Under the pieces are notes generated by a model. It ran no database searches, was not told the origin of the DNA, and saw nothing but the letters and a program-made list of their open reading frames with translations. A DNA stretch of 64,000 nucleotides from Abiotrophia sp938010525 (GTDB lineage Bacteria > Bacillota > Bacilli > Lactobacillales > Aerococcaceae): NCBI RefSeq assembly GCF_938010525.1, contig NZ_CALLVK010000022.1:124001-188000 (forward strand). The letters run 5' to 3'. This document shows, piece by piece, positions 18,480-27,186 of the stretch. Made by a program: the position numbers and the translations under genes. Every line of letters begins with the position of its first letter. The first letter of the stretch is position 1.

Positions 18480-19195
18480 TAATGCTCACCTGGATCTTCG
18501 TACTTGTAGCCGACGCCCCAGACAGTCTGAATAATTTGCGGACCGACCACTTCAATCTTCTGCCGTAATTTCTTAATGTGGGCATCGACTGTCCGCTCGT
18601 CGCCATAGAATGGGTCTTCCCAGAGTTGCTTGAGCAACTGCTCGCGGTTGAAGACTCGCTTAGGCGAGCGTACAAAGGTCAGCAACAAATCAAATTCCTT
18701 AGGTGTCAGGTTCTCAATCAGCTGGTTATTATAGTAGGCTTCCCGGGTCACGGTATTAATCTTGACACTCTTGGTCACTACATCGAAGCCTTCTTCTTCC
18801 TGAGCTTGACTGTGATCAGCAGCCGGAATTTGGCTACGACGGTAGAGGGCCTTCATACGGGCCATCAAGGTCAAGGGGCTAAAAGGCTTGGTGACATAAT
18901 CGTCAGCCCCCATTTCCAAGCCAATGACTTGGTCACTCTCTGAATCTTGAGCAGTCAGCATAATAATCGGCGTTTCCTTAGAAATTTTGCGAATATTCCG
19001 GCAAATGGTAATCCCGTCCATAGACGGCAAGTTAATGTCTAGCAAGACAATGTCCCACTTGCTTGGAGACTCCGCATAGGCATTGTAACCTTCTAAGCCA
19101 TCATGGTAGAAGTGGCCTTGGAATTGCTCCTTCTCGAAAAACATGGACATCATTTCGCAGACAGATTCGTTATCTTCAATCATTAATACGTTCAT
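18479..19195 (-). CDS. OmpR/PhoB-family response regulator, YclJ-like
   Basis: 238 residues. Receiver domain: acidic pocket IEDNE, phosphoacceptor Asp in VVLLDINLPSMDG-like context (about 54), Thr in MLTAQ, Lys in VTKPFSPLTL. A winged-helix DNA-binding domain (about 140-235) follows, with NLTPKEFDLLLTF and RTVDAHIKKLRQKI. From memory, the N-terminal sequence and GADDYVTKPFSPLTLMAR resemble B. subtilis YclJ; not searched. It is first in an operon with the kinase, the oxidoreductase and a 57-residue protein. GGAGG precedes the ATG. Confidence 0.92.
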   Translation of the reverse strand: MNVLMIEDNESVCEMMSMFFEKEQFQGHFYHDGLEGYNAYAESPSKWDIVLLDINLPSMDGITICRNIRKISKETPIIMLTAQDSESDQVIGLEMGADDYVTKPFSPLTLMARMKALYRRSQIPAADHSQAQEEEGFDVVTKSVKINTVTREAYYNNQLIENLTPKEFDLLLTFVRSPKRVFNREQLLKQLWEDPFYGDERTVDAHIKKLRQKIEVVGPQIIQTVWGVGYKYEDPGEH

Positions 19196-19227
19196 TCGAC
19201 GACCTCCTAACTCTTGGTTTCACTTCT

Positions 19228-19255
19228 ATTATATACCAAAAGTTAGCAAATGTAA
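19228..19255 (-). promoter_or_regulatory. Promoter of the two-component operon
   Basis: TTACAT (19255-19250), a 16-base spacer and TATAAT (19233-19228) on the minus strand, about 33 bases before the response regulator start. Confidence 0.6.
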
Positions 19256-19310
19256 TGGTAGAGCTTACCTAGTCGCAAAATTGTCATAAAGACTGGCCTA
19301 ATCTGAGGCC

Positions 19311-19763
19311 TTAAGCCTTAAAACCCGCTAGCTGGCGCATATCCAATTGTTCTTGGCTGGGCACTTCATACTGACGCCGGATGGTGTCGTAGTCTTCCTG
19401 GCCCTTAGGTGTGCTATGATTCTGGCCACTAGCCTTGCCCGCACTGCCATTCTTGCTCTCAAGGAGGGTAATATCTTGGACATGGCATTCCAGGATGTAG
19501 ACTTTTTGGTCTTGATTATTAGTGTAGTGACGCGATTCCATTCGCCCTACTACCCCAATTCGGTGACCCTTTTGGGCATATTTGACTAGTAAGTCCGCTA
19601 GATAGTCCCAGGCCACAATGGGAATAAAGTCGGTCTGCAAGTCGCCATTGCGGTCGCGATGGCGACGGGAGACTGCTAGGCAATTATTGACCACCCGATG
19701 GTCGCCCACCTGACGGTCTTCAACAGGACGGGTTAAACGTCCAACAAGCAACAATTGATTCAT
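19311..19763 (-). CDS. ssb: Single-stranded DNA-binding protein without acidic C-tail (SsbB-like)
   Basis: 150 residues from the ATG at 19763, which has GGAGG 7 bases upstream; an upstream frame start would add 11 residues with no ribosome site. The OB fold spans about 1-105 (MNQLLLVGRLTRPVEDRQVG, FIPIVAWDYLADLL, GHRIGVVGRMESR). The C terminus ends QLDMRQLAGFKA and lacks the DDDLPF-like acidic tip that recruits repair and replication proteins in housekeeping SSBs. It is encoded alone rather than between rpsF and rpsR. This fits a secondary SSB, such as the competence-associated SsbB, or a decayed mobile-element SSB. Binding to single-stranded DNA is inferred from the fold. Confidence 0.85.
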   Translation of the reverse strand: MNQLLLVGRLTRPVEDRQVGDHRVVNNCLAVSRRHRDRNGDLQTDFIPIVAWDYLADLLVKYAQKGHRIGVVGRMESRHYTNNQDQKVYILECHVQDITLLESKNGSAGKASGQNHSTPKGQEDYDTIRRQYEVPSQEQLDMRQLAGFKA

Positions 19764-19953
19764 AGGTATTCCTCCAGAAAATAATTTGCCTTTCATAGAT
19801 ATATAGGCTTTGGGACTCGGTTTTTTACTGGTTTTAGGGATAAAAAGTTGAAATTTTATGTTGCTTACAAACTAGCGTAGATTTAGCGGACTTACCTTGC
19901 AAAGGGCATATATAGGATTTTATATATAAAAACAGACTAGTCTCAGCTAGTCC

Positions 19954-19988
19954 ACAAAAGAAAAGCCCCTATCGCTAGGATAGGGGTA
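19954..19988 (-). terminator. Terminator of the rapZ-yvcK-whiA operon
   Basis: CCCCTATC/GATAGGGG stem (19966-19973 with 19979-19986), then CTTTTCTTTT on the minus strand, just after whiA. The remaining 190 bases up to ssb are AT-rich without a clear signal. Confidence 0.75.
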
Positions 19989-19993
19989 GATTT

Positions 19994-20920
19994 CTATAGA
20001 GCATGACTTTCCGCTAGTTCCACTAACTTGCGGAGACGGTGATTGACACCCGACTTGGAAATGGGGCCACCAGGGATTAGTTGGCCTAACTCACCCAAAC
20101 TGAGGTCGGGATGATCCAGACGGAACTCCGCCATAATTCGTAACTTATCAGGCAAGCTATCTAGTCCCCGCGTGTCGGCTAGGTAACGAATAGCTTCAAT
20201 CTGCCGTTGTGAGGCATCGATTTGCTTGTTGAGGTTGGCCGTCTCGCAGTTGACCAGTCGGTTAACGGAGTTACGCATGTCACGGACAATCCGAATGTCT
20301 TCGAAGCGCAACATGGCCCGGTTGGCCCCGATAATCGCCAGGAACTCAGCGATTTTCTCGGCTTCCTTAAGGTAGGTGATATAGCCATTGCGACGGACGA
20401 TGGTCCGAGCATTGAGGTGGAAATGATTCATCATCTTGCAGATGTCTTCATTGTGCTCCTCGTAGTTGGAATAGATTTCCAAGTGATAGCGACTATTCTC
20501 CGGATTGTTGACGGAACCAGCTGCTAGGAAGGCACCCCGTAGATAGGACCGCTCCTTCTGTTCATTATTCATAATGTCAGGCGCGATATGGTGGTTAATC
20601 ATGAGCCCGTCGAAGATGCCTAAGTCCTCTAAGATATCCCGCACATTCTGGCGACAACGGACGATATAGACATTATTCTTCTTAAGCTTCATCTTACGTC
20701 TAACCATAAGTTCACTCTCAGTGTGATAGAACTGCTTGAGTAGACTGTAGAGGCGGCGGGCAATGGCCGCATTTTCGCTCTGAACATTGAGGATAAACTT
20801 CTGTTGGTAGAGGCTGACTGCCCCATTCATCCTAATCAGGGCCGCAAGCTCCGCCTTAGCGTGTTCCTTGTGGACCTCTAAGAGGGTACATTCCTTCTTA
20901 ACTTCTGATGCGAAGGTCAT
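19994..20920 (-). CDS. whiA: WhiA, DNA-binding protein with LAGLIDADG-like fold
   Basis: 308 residues, normal family length. The N terminus MTFASEVKKECTLLEVH and AELAALIRMNGAVSL, the middle YLRGAFLAAGSVNNP (degenerate homing-endonuclease fold), and a C-terminal helix-turn-helix (LRIMAEFRLDHPDLSLGELGQL, GPISKSGVNHRLRKL) are diagnostic. WhiA acts in cell division and chromosome organisation in Firmicutes. It is third in rapZ-yvcK-whiA, the conserved order in low-GC Gram-positives, with about 29 bases after yvcK. Confidence 0.95.
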   Translation of the reverse strand: MTFASEVKKECTLLEVHKEHAKAELAALIRMNGAVSLYQQKFILNVQSENAAIARRLYSLLKQFYHTESELMVRRKMKLKKNNVYIVRCRQNVRDILEDLGIFDGLMINHHIAPDIMNNEQKERSYLRGAFLAAGSVNNPENSRYHLEIYSNYEEHNEDICKMMNHFHLNARTIVRRNGYITYLKEAEKIAEFLAIIGANRAMLRFEDIRIVRDMRNSVNRLVNCETANLNKQIDASQRQIEAIRYLADTRGLDSLPDKLRIMAEFRLDHPDLSLGELGQLIPGGPISKSGVNHRLRKLVELAESHAL

Positions 20921-20949
20921 GAGAACCCTCCTTTCTGCTTGGACTTAGC

Positions 20950-21975
20950 TTAGACTTGTGCCGCCTGATATTTGAGGCGACGGTTAAGCTTAATCGTTTC
21001 CATGAGATGGCGGAGTTCTTCCACCACTAATTCGGTGTCATGGTAGGCACCGCCATTTTTCATGCTGAGGAAGCTGTTGGAAATGACTCGGCAGCCCAGA
21101 TTACGCATGCCTTCAAAGTCATGCCGGACTTGAAGCAGATACTCTTCATTAGGCTGACTGTCAATGTAATCCTGAGGCACCTCGGCAATGTTCACTAGGA
21201 CCGTGTCAATAAAGGCCTGGCCTAAATGTTCATGCAGGACCCGAACATGGTCAGCATCCGAGAATTGCTCGGTCTCGCCCAACTGGGTCATGATGTTACA
21301 AATATAGACGACTTCAGCCTGGGTCCGTTTGATGGCTTGGCCGATTTCTTCAATCATGAGGTTAGGCAGGATGCTAGAATAGAGACTCCCTGGCCCTAGG
21401 ACAATCAAGTCCGCCTGCTCGATGGCTTCCACGACATGGGGTGTCGCCTGAATGGCTGGCTCCCCTTGCATGGTGGTCACCAAGACTTGTTGAATCTTCT
21501 TCCGATGACGGGCAATCTTAGACTCGCCAACCGCGATGGTCCCGTCCTCGAAGAGGGCGTGTAAGACCAAGGGCTCGGTCGCTGCCGGCAGAATCTGGCC
21601 CTGAACCTTCATATAGTTGGACAGAATGTCTAAGGACTCGGTCAAGGAGCCTCGCATTTCTTTCAGGGCAGCAATCAATAAGTTGCCGATAGCGTGGCCG
21701 GCTAGGAAGTCATCATCCGTGTTAAAACGATACTGGAAGACGTCCAACAGTAGCTCGTCGGCATCGGATAGGGCTACCATACAGTTACGAATATCGCCCG
21801 GAGGGACGACATCAATATAGTCGCGAATGGCGCCTGAGCTACCACCATCATCCGCAACGGTGACGATGGCCGTAATATCGGCATCAATTCGCTTAAGACC
21901 CCGCAAGATAACAGGCAGTCCGGTCCCACCACCGATGACTGCTACCTTATAGCGGTGCGATTTGGTCTCGCTCAT
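20950..21975 (-). CDS. yvcK: YvcK/GpvA family protein (CofD-like, UDP-sugar-binding)
   Basis: 341 residues. AVIGGGTGLPVILRGLKR (about 11-28) and VTVADDGGSSGAIRDY (about 37-52) are the nucleotide-binding motifs. LGPGSLYSSILPNLMI (about 195-210) is also conserved. YvcK is needed for growth on gluconeogenic carbon sources and for correct peptidoglycan synthesis in Bacillus. The start overlaps the rapZ stop by 4 bases (ATGA), indicating coupling. Confidence 0.95.
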   Translation of the reverse strand: MSETKSHRYKVAVIGGGTGLPVILRGLKRIDADITAIVTVADDGGSSGAIRDYIDVVPPGDIRNCMVALSDADELLLDVFQYRFNTDDDFLAGHAIGNLLIAALKEMRGSLTESLDILSNYMKVQGQILPAATEPLVLHALFEDGTIAVGESKIARHRKKIQQVLVTTMQGEPAIQATPHVVEAIEQADLIVLGPGSLYSSILPNLMIEEIGQAIKRTQAEVVYICNIMTQLGETEQFSDADHVRVLHEHLGQAFIDTVLVNIAEVPQDYIDSQPNEEYLLQVRHDFEGMRNLGCRVISNSFLSMKNGGAYHDTELVVEELRHLMETIKLNRRLKYQAAQV

Positions 21976-22859
21976 GACCGGTTCACGGTCTCTTTCTTCT
22001 TCATGTAATCACGGTGGGAAACATTAACCGCATAGTTATCAGTCTTAAGGTGGTTGGCAATCCGTTCAGCAATGGCCACGGACCGGTGTTTACCGCCAGT
22101 ACAGCCAATGGCAATGGTCACGCTGGATTTGCCTTCCTTCTTGTAGCCTGGTAAGCAGAACTCAATGACATCAATGAGTTTACTGTAGAAGGCCTGAGTT
22201 TCGGGTTGCTTCATGACATAGTCATAAACTGGCGCATCCATCCCGGTCTGCGGACGCAATTCCGGAATATAGTGCGGGTTAGGTAGGAAGCGCACATCCC
22301 AGATAATATCAGCATCAATCGGCACCCCATATTTGAAGCCAAAGGACATGACTTCCACATGGAAGGTCTGATAATCCTTAGTGGCAAAGTCCTTAATCAG
22401 GCGCTCACGTAGCTGACGCGGGGAAATATCGGAAGTATCAATGATAATTTGGGCGCGGGTGCGCAAGTCCATGAGCAACTCACGTTCCTTGGCAATCCCT
22501 TCTGATACGCGGCCGTCTGGGGCCAGTGGGTGATTCCGGCGGGTCTCCTTATAGCGAGATACTAAGACCGAATCGCTAGAATCTAAGAAAATAATGCGGG
22601 TTGTCACTAGCTGGGTATTATCTAAAGTTGCAATCAGGCTGTCGACTTCCTTAAAGAAATCCCGGCTCCGCAAGTCGATGACAAGTGCAATCCGGCTGAT
22701 TTTGCCCGATTCCTTAACCAGTTCCCAGAAGGTTGGGAGCAGGGTTGGGGGCATATTATCGATACAGAAATAGCCTAAATCTTCAAAACTTTGGACCGCA
22801 ACCGTCTTACCGGCGCCGCTCATCCCTGTAATAATGACTAGTTCGAGTGTGTCTGCCAT
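21972..22859 (-). CDS. rapZ: RapZ/YvcJ, nucleotide-binding adapter
   Basis: 295 residues. The P-loop GMSGAGKT (about 12-19), SFEDLGYFCIDNMPPTLL, and a C-terminal part with GCTGGKHRSV (about 256-265) and VSHRDYMKKK are family signatures. In enterobacteria RapZ guides RNase E to GlmZ. In Firmicutes the role is less clear and is linked to competence and GTP/UDP-sugar metabolism. First gene of the rapZ-yvcK-whiA operon. Confidence 0.95.
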   Translation of the reverse strand: MADTLELVIITGMSGAGKTVAVQSFEDLGYFCIDNMPPTLLPTFWELVKESGKISRIALVIDLRSRDFFKEVDSLIATLDNTQLVTTRIIFLDSSDSVLVSRYKETRRNHPLAPDGRVSEGIAKERELLMDLRTRAQIIIDTSDISPRQLRERLIKDFATKDYQTFHVEVMSFGFKYGVPIDADIIWDVRFLPNPHYIPELRPQTGMDAPVYDYVMKQPETQAFYSKLIDVIEFCLPGYKKEGKSSVTIAIGCTGGKHRSVAIAERIANHLKTDNYAVNVSHRDYMKKKETVNRS

Positions 22860-22903
22860 ATCATCGCCTCTTTCTTTGTGGACTCATCGCTATATTCCAT
22901 CTT

Positions 22904-23103
22904 AGTATACCACGCTTAAGCGGGAAAAGCGACCTGGGAGCCAGGCGCTCCACTCTGCCAGTCTTGGAGCCTTTAGGAAGATTTACTAAACTTTCTGGAC
23001 GCTAGCCTCCTGCTAGACCCGGACATTTACCTTAGTGCTGTCGCTATATTTTCGTTTCAAATTTCTACCCCTACTAGTAACCGTCTACATTTCATGGTAG
23101 AAT
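22904..23103. promoter_or_regulatory. Divergent promoter region between rapZ and pgcA
   Basis: For rapZ, TATACT is read on the minus strand at 22909-22904 with a poor -35 (TCGCTT, 17 bases away). For pgcA, TAGAAT at 23098-23103 is a candidate -10 without a good -35. Nothing else coding was found in the 317-base gap. Confidence 0.35.
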
Positions 23104-23176
23104 ATTAGCATAAAGTGAGGAGCCTCTCACTGGGTTTCATTTCTCTTATGACGCAATACTGAAAGGTGGTAATGCT

Positions 23177-24898
23177 ATGACATGGCAAGAAACATTAAAC
23201 CTCTGGAAAAATTACGACGCCCTTGATCCCGTTCTCAAGGAAGAGTTAGCCAACAATCAAGACGAGGAAGCCTTAAAGGATGCCTTTGGCGCTAATCTCA
23301 GTTTCGGGACGGCAGGTATGCGTGGGGTCTTAGGGGCAGGTCCTAACCGTATGAACGTCTACACCGTTCGCCAAGCAACGGAAGGCTTAGCCCAATTAAT
23401 TGAAGAAGCAGGCCAAGCGGCTAAAGACCGTGGGGTTGCGATTTCCTATGACTCACGGCATTATTCTCCTGAATTTGCCATGGAAGCTGCCTTGGTCTTG
23501 GGTCGTCACGGCATCAAGAGCTATGTCTTTGAGAGCCTACGGCCAACGCCTGAATTATCCTTTGCAGTACGTTACCTCAATACCTACGCTGGGATTATGA
23601 TTACTGCCAGCCACAACCCCGCAGCCTACAACGGCTACAAGGTTTACGGCGAAGATGGCGGGCAAATGCCACCAGAAGATGCAGATAAATTAACAGAATT
23701 TGTTCGCGCAGTAGAAAATCCACTAACGGTTGAAGTAGGCGACAAGACCGAATTATTAGGTAGCGGCCTTGTGGAAATCATCGGCGACCGTGTGGACCAA
23801 GCCTACCTAGAAGAAATGAAGGCTGTCACCATCAACCCTGAATTGGTTAAGGAAATGGCGGAGCAAGTCAGCATCGTCTTCACTCCACTTCACGGGACTG
23901 GTATGTATCTAGGTCTCAAAGCCCTCAACCAAGCAGGCTTCAACACCATTCACGTGGTAGAAGAACAAGCTAAAGCAGACGGTGACTTCCCAACGGTTAA
24001 GTCTCCTAACCCTGAATCTGCCGCTGCCTTTGACCTAGCTGAGCAATTAGCTAAGAAGGTAGAAGCGGATATCCTCTTAGGGACTGACCCAGACGCTGAC
24101 CGTCTCGGGGCTAAGGTTCGCACTAGCAAGGGGGACTACCAACTCTTGACCGGGAACCAAATCGCTTCTCTCATGTTGGATTACATCTTGAACGCTAAGT
24201 TAGAACTCAACCAACTGCCTAAGAACGGGGTAGCGGTTAAGTCTATCGTATCGACTAACTTTGCTAACGCTATTTTATCTCACTATGGCTTAGAAGCGGT
24301 CGAAGTACTGACTGGCTTCAAGTTTATCGCTGAGAAGATCCAAGAATATGAAGAAACAGGCTCTAAGACCTTCCTCATGGGCTTTGAAGAATCTTACGGT
24401 TATCTCATTAAGCCATTTGTTCGCGACAAGGATGCCATCCAAGCCTTGGTAGTCTTGGCTGAATTGACCGCCTATCACAAGAAAGCGGGCCGTACCTTGG
24501 CGGATGTCTTAGAAAGCATGTACGAAAAATACGGCTACTTCTATGAAAAAACCATCGCAGTGGACTTCCCAGGTCTCTCTGGGCAAGCTAAGATGGCTGC
24601 CATCATGCAACAAATCCGGACCGAAGGGATTAAGGAAATGGGCGGCCTCAAAGTGGTGAGCGCAGCTGACTACTTAGCCGGCACACGAACTCTGGCTGAC
24701 GGCACGGTTGAAACCTTGACCTTCCCACCATCTGATGCCCTCAAGTATGTCTTGGAAGACGGCAGCTGGGTGGCTTTCCGTCCAAGTGGTACCGAGCCAA
24801 AAATCAAACTTTATCTGGGCACCCAAGGCGCTTCGCATGAAGAAGTAGAAGCTAAGGCTGCTAAGATTGAAGCAGACATCGCTAAATTAACCGCCTAA
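23177..24898 (+). CDS. pgcA: Alpha-phosphoglucomutase/phospho-sugar mutase (PgcA)
   Basis: 573 residues, the length of Firmicute PgcA. The N-terminal GTAGMRGVLGAGPNRMN, active-site TASHNPAAYNGYKVY (phosphoserine loop, about 140-154), metal-binding DPDADRLG (about 300-307), sugar-binding GFEESYGYL and phosphate-binding FRPSGTEPKIKLY are all intact. It converts glucose-6-phosphate to glucose-1-phosphate for UDP-glucose, glycolipid and wall-polymer synthesis. AAAGGTGG precedes the ATG by 7 bases. It is monocistronic, on the plus strand, and ends at a good terminator. Confidence 0.95.
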   Translation: MTWQETLNLWKNYDALDPVLKEELANNQDEEALKDAFGANLSFGTAGMRGVLGAGPNRMNVYTVRQATEGLAQLIEEAGQAAKDRGVAISYDSRHYSPEFAMEAALVLGRHGIKSYVFESLRPTPELSFAVRYLNTYAGIMITASHNPAAYNGYKVYGEDGGQMPPEDADKLTEFVRAVENPLTVEVGDKTELLGSGLVEIIGDRVDQAYLEEMKAVTINPELVKEMAEQVSIVFTPLHGTGMYLGLKALNQAGFNTIHVVEEQAKADGDFPTVKSPNPESAAAFDLAEQLAKKVEADILLGTDPDADRLGAKVRTSKGDYQLLTGNQIASLMLDYILNAKLELNQLPKNGVAVKSIVSTNFANAILSHYGLEAVEVLTGFKFIAEKIQEYEETGSKTFLMGFEESYGYLIKPFVRDKDAIQALVVLAELTAYHKKAGRTLADVLESMYEKYGYFYEKTIAVDFPGLSGQAKMAAIMQQIRTEGIKEMGGLKVVSAADYLAGTRTLADGTVETLTFPPSDALKYVLEDGSWVAFRPSGTEPKIKLYLGTQGASHEEVEAKAAKIEADIAKLTA

Positions 24899-24907
24899 GA
24901 CTAAGGC

Positions 24908-24940
24908 AAAAGGACTGGGATTGACGCCCAGTCCTTTTTG
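24908..24940 (+). terminator. pgcA terminator
   Basis: AGGACTGGG...CCCAGTCCT stem followed by TTTTTG, 10 bases after the pgcA stop. Confidence 0.85.
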
Positions 24941-24987
24941 TGTGGTTTGGTTAATGGAGAGCTAGCGGCTCTAGTTCTAGGTTTTTG

Positions 24988-25160
24988 GCTTAGCTAGCTC
25001 GGAATATAATGAAATCTGCCCCAAACCCTATCTTTTGGCTGAGCCAGTGGTCCACTTTCCGGAGTGGTCCACTGGCTACCTCAGAATCCCACGAAATCTG
25101 CCCTAAGCTCGGCATTTTGGCCGAGCTAGTGGTCCACTTTCCGGAGTGGACCACTAGCTC
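24988..25160. repeat. Tandem degenerate repeat with two near-perfect palindromes
   Basis: GAAATCTGCC recurs at 25011 and 25092, about 82 bases apart, each copy followed by a long dyad. The first is 25042-25055 with 25064-25077 (14 bp, one mismatch). The second is 25123-25137 with 25146-25160 (15 bp, perfect). Both share the 8-base loop TTTCCGGA and the arm AGTGGTCCAC. A half copy without the palindrome precedes them (TAGCTCGGAATATAATGAAATCTGCC). The element sits between convergent pgcA and trxB. It looks like a short dispersed palindromic element or a duplicated operator; no coding potential. Confidence 0.8.
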
Positions 25161-25165
25161 AATTC

Positions 25166-25200
25166 AAAAGCCCTGCACTAACTATTAGTGCAGGGCTTTT
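25166..25200. terminator. Bidirectional terminator downstream of trxB
   Basis: A perfect stem AAAAGCCCTGCACTA/TAGTGCAGGGCTTTT with a 5-base loop, symmetric A and T tails, placed just beyond the trxB stop. Confidence 0.88.
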
Positions 25201-25204
25201 TAGC

Positions 25205-26137
25205 TTAGTCTTTAAGGCTTTCGATGTATTGGTAGGCTTGGAAACCAGCCGTACCGCCATCACCGGTGGCTGTTACGATCTGACGCAGGTGCTTTTGACG
25301 CACGTCGCCGGCCGCAAAAATACCTGGCAGGCTAGTAGCCATGTGATCATCCGTGATAATCCAGCCTTCTTCGTCGGTAACTCCCAAATCTTTGACTGCT
25401 TCTGAGTTAGGCACTAAACCAACATAGATAAAGACCCCTTGGGCATCCACGCGGCTGGTCTGGCCAGTCTTGACGTTCTTAATTTGCACGCCTTCAACCG
25501 CATCTGTCCCTAGAATCTCTTCCACCACGCTATCCCAGATGAATTCAATCTTAGGATTGGCAAAGGCCCGGTCTTGCAGGACTTTCTGCGCTCGGAGCTC
25601 GTCACGACGGTGAATAACTGTGACCTTGCTAGCAAATTGAGTCAGGTAATGGGCTTCTTCAACGGCCGAGTCACCCCCGCCGACGACGATAATTTCCTTA
25701 TCGCGGAAGAAGAAGCCATCACAGACCGCACAGTAGGACACGCCACGGCCAGCCAACTCTTCTTCACCAGGCACGCCAAGATGGCGGTGGAAAGAACCGG
25801 TCGCTACAATGACTGCCTTAGCCTCATAGACCTTAGAGCTGGTATGTACTCGCTTAAGAGCACCTGCTACTTCAATATGGCTCACATCGCCGTAGTCATG
25901 GACCGCGTCAAATCGCATAGCCCCTTGGTACATGTGTTGGGCCAATTCTGGGCCAGAAACCAGTGAAAAACCAGGATAGTTTTCCACATCTGCCGTGTTG
26001 TTGACTTCCCCACCGGGAACGCCTTTTTCAATCATATGTGTCTTGAGATTAGCTCGTGAAGCGTAGAGGGCAGCGGTCATACCAGCCGGCCCAGCGCCAA
26101 TCACGACAACATCTGTTACAATTAATTCTTTTTCCAT
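25205..26137 (-). CDS. trxB: Thioredoxin reductase
   Basis: 310 residues from the ATG at 26137 (MEKELIVTDV), the usual family length; the frame stays open upstream into the gpsA stop region, but that extension is foreign to the family. FAD-binding GAGPAGMTAALYA (about 12-24), redox-active CAVC (about 138-141) and NADPH-binding GGGDSAVEEA (about 155-164) are present, as is the C-terminal FAD motif GIFAAGDV. It transfers electrons from NADPH to thioredoxin in the cytoplasm. The ribosome site is weak (AGAGAG). It lies 16 bases after gpsA in the hprK-lgt-gpsA-trxB operon. Confidence 0.95.
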   Translation of the reverse strand: MEKELIVTDVVVIGAGPAGMTAALYASRANLKTHMIEKGVPGGEVNNTADVENYPGFSLVSGPELAQHMYQGAMRFDAVHDYGDVSHIEVAGALKRVHTSSKVYEAKAVIVATGSFHRHLGVPGEEELAGRGVSYCAVCDGFFFRDKEIIVVGGGDSAVEEAHYLTQFASKVTVIHRRDELRAQKVLQDRAFANPKIEFIWDSVVEEILGTDAVEGVQIKNVKTGQTSRVDAQGVFIYVGLVPNSEAVKDLGVTDEEGWIITDDHMATSLPGIFAAGDVRQKHLRQIVTATGDGGTAGFQAYQYIESLKD

Positions 26138-26153
26138 TCTATCATTCACTCTC

Positions 26154-27182
26154 TTAGTAATGCGCCTGAGACAGGGAGGCTTCTTGCTTGCCATCACGCG
26201 TCATCAAGCGAAGCAGGCCTTCTTTGACCTGCGCACCTTCATAAATAAGACCATAGAGGGCCTCAGTAATTGGCATTTCGATACCGGTTTCCTTGGCCAG
26301 TTCATAGGCTGACTGGCAGGTAGCAATCCCTTCGACCACCATTTGAATTTCTTCTTCGATGGCTTCCTTGCTGTAACCTTTGGCTAGCAGATTCCCTGCC
26401 CGCCAGTTACGGGAGTGGGGACTGGTACAGGTGACCACTAGGTCGCCAACCCCGCTCAAACCAACGAAAGTCAATGGGTCCGCCCCCAACTTAATGCCCA
26501 TACGGGAAATTTCAGCCAGACCACGCGTTACTAGCGCAGCCTTTGCATTGTCGCCGTAGCCTGCACCCGCTAGGACACCGGCACCTAAGGCAATAATATT
26601 CTTGAGGGCCGCGCCCATTTCCACACCTACCACATCGGTATTGGTATAGATACGGAAGTAGTGATTCTTAAAGAGGGCCTGCACCTTCTCAGCTGCTTGT
26701 AAATTGGGACAAGCGGCCGTTACAGTTGTCAGGTCATGACGGGCTACTTCCTCGGCATGGCTTGGGCCTGACAAGACTACCAGGTCTTGATAGTCTTGGC
26801 GCGGAATTTCCGCTTCAATCATCTGGCTGACCCGCAAATGAGTCCCCTGCTCCAGACCCTTAGTGGCATGCACCAGGAGGGGTTGGGCGTCTGACTGACT
26901 GAGATAGCTAGCTACCTGACGGGCAACCGAGCGAATAGCCTTAGTTGGTAAGACGAAGAGCACGACAGCGGCTTGATCCAAGGCTGCTTTCAAGTCCGTT
27001 GTTGCCACAATGGTCGTCGGCAAGTTAATGCCTGGCAGGAAGTGGCTATTGGTATGGGCTTGGTTAATTTCGTCCGCGATGTGGTCTTCACGTCCCCATA
27101 AGACCACCTCATGACCATTTTCAGCCAAGACTTGGCCTAGGGCAGTTCCCCAGGAACCTGAACCTAATACCGCAATTTTCAT
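26154..27182 (-). CDS. gpsA: NAD(P)-dependent glycerol-3-phosphate dehydrogenase
   Basis: 342 residues. The nucleotide-binding loop VLGSGSWGTALGQVLA (about 4-19), the catalytic-lysine region EMGAALKNIIALGAG (about 187-201) and SHSRN-like TSPHSRNWRAG are present. It reduces dihydroxyacetone phosphate to sn-glycerol-3-phosphate for phospholipid and lipoteichoic acid synthesis. It sits four bases after lgt, which uses a phospholipid substrate, so the two fit a membrane-lipid operon. Confidence 0.96.
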   Translation of the reverse strand: MKIAVLGSGSWGTALGQVLAENGHEVVLWGREDHIADEINQAHTNSHFLPGINLPTTIVATTDLKAALDQAAVVLFVLPTKAIRSVARQVASYLSQSDAQPLLVHATKGLEQGTHLRVSQMIEAEIPRQDYQDLVVLSGPSHAEEVARHDLTTVTAACPNLQAAEKVQALFKNHYFRIYTNTDVVGVEMGAALKNIIALGAGVLAGAGYGDNAKAALVTRGLAEISRMGIKLGADPLTFVGLSGVGDLVVTCTSPHSRNWRAGNLLAKGYSKEAIEEEIQMVVEGIATCQSAYELAKETGIEMPITEALYGLIYEGAQVKEGLLRLMTRDGKQEASLSQAHY

Positions 27183-27186
27183 GTCC

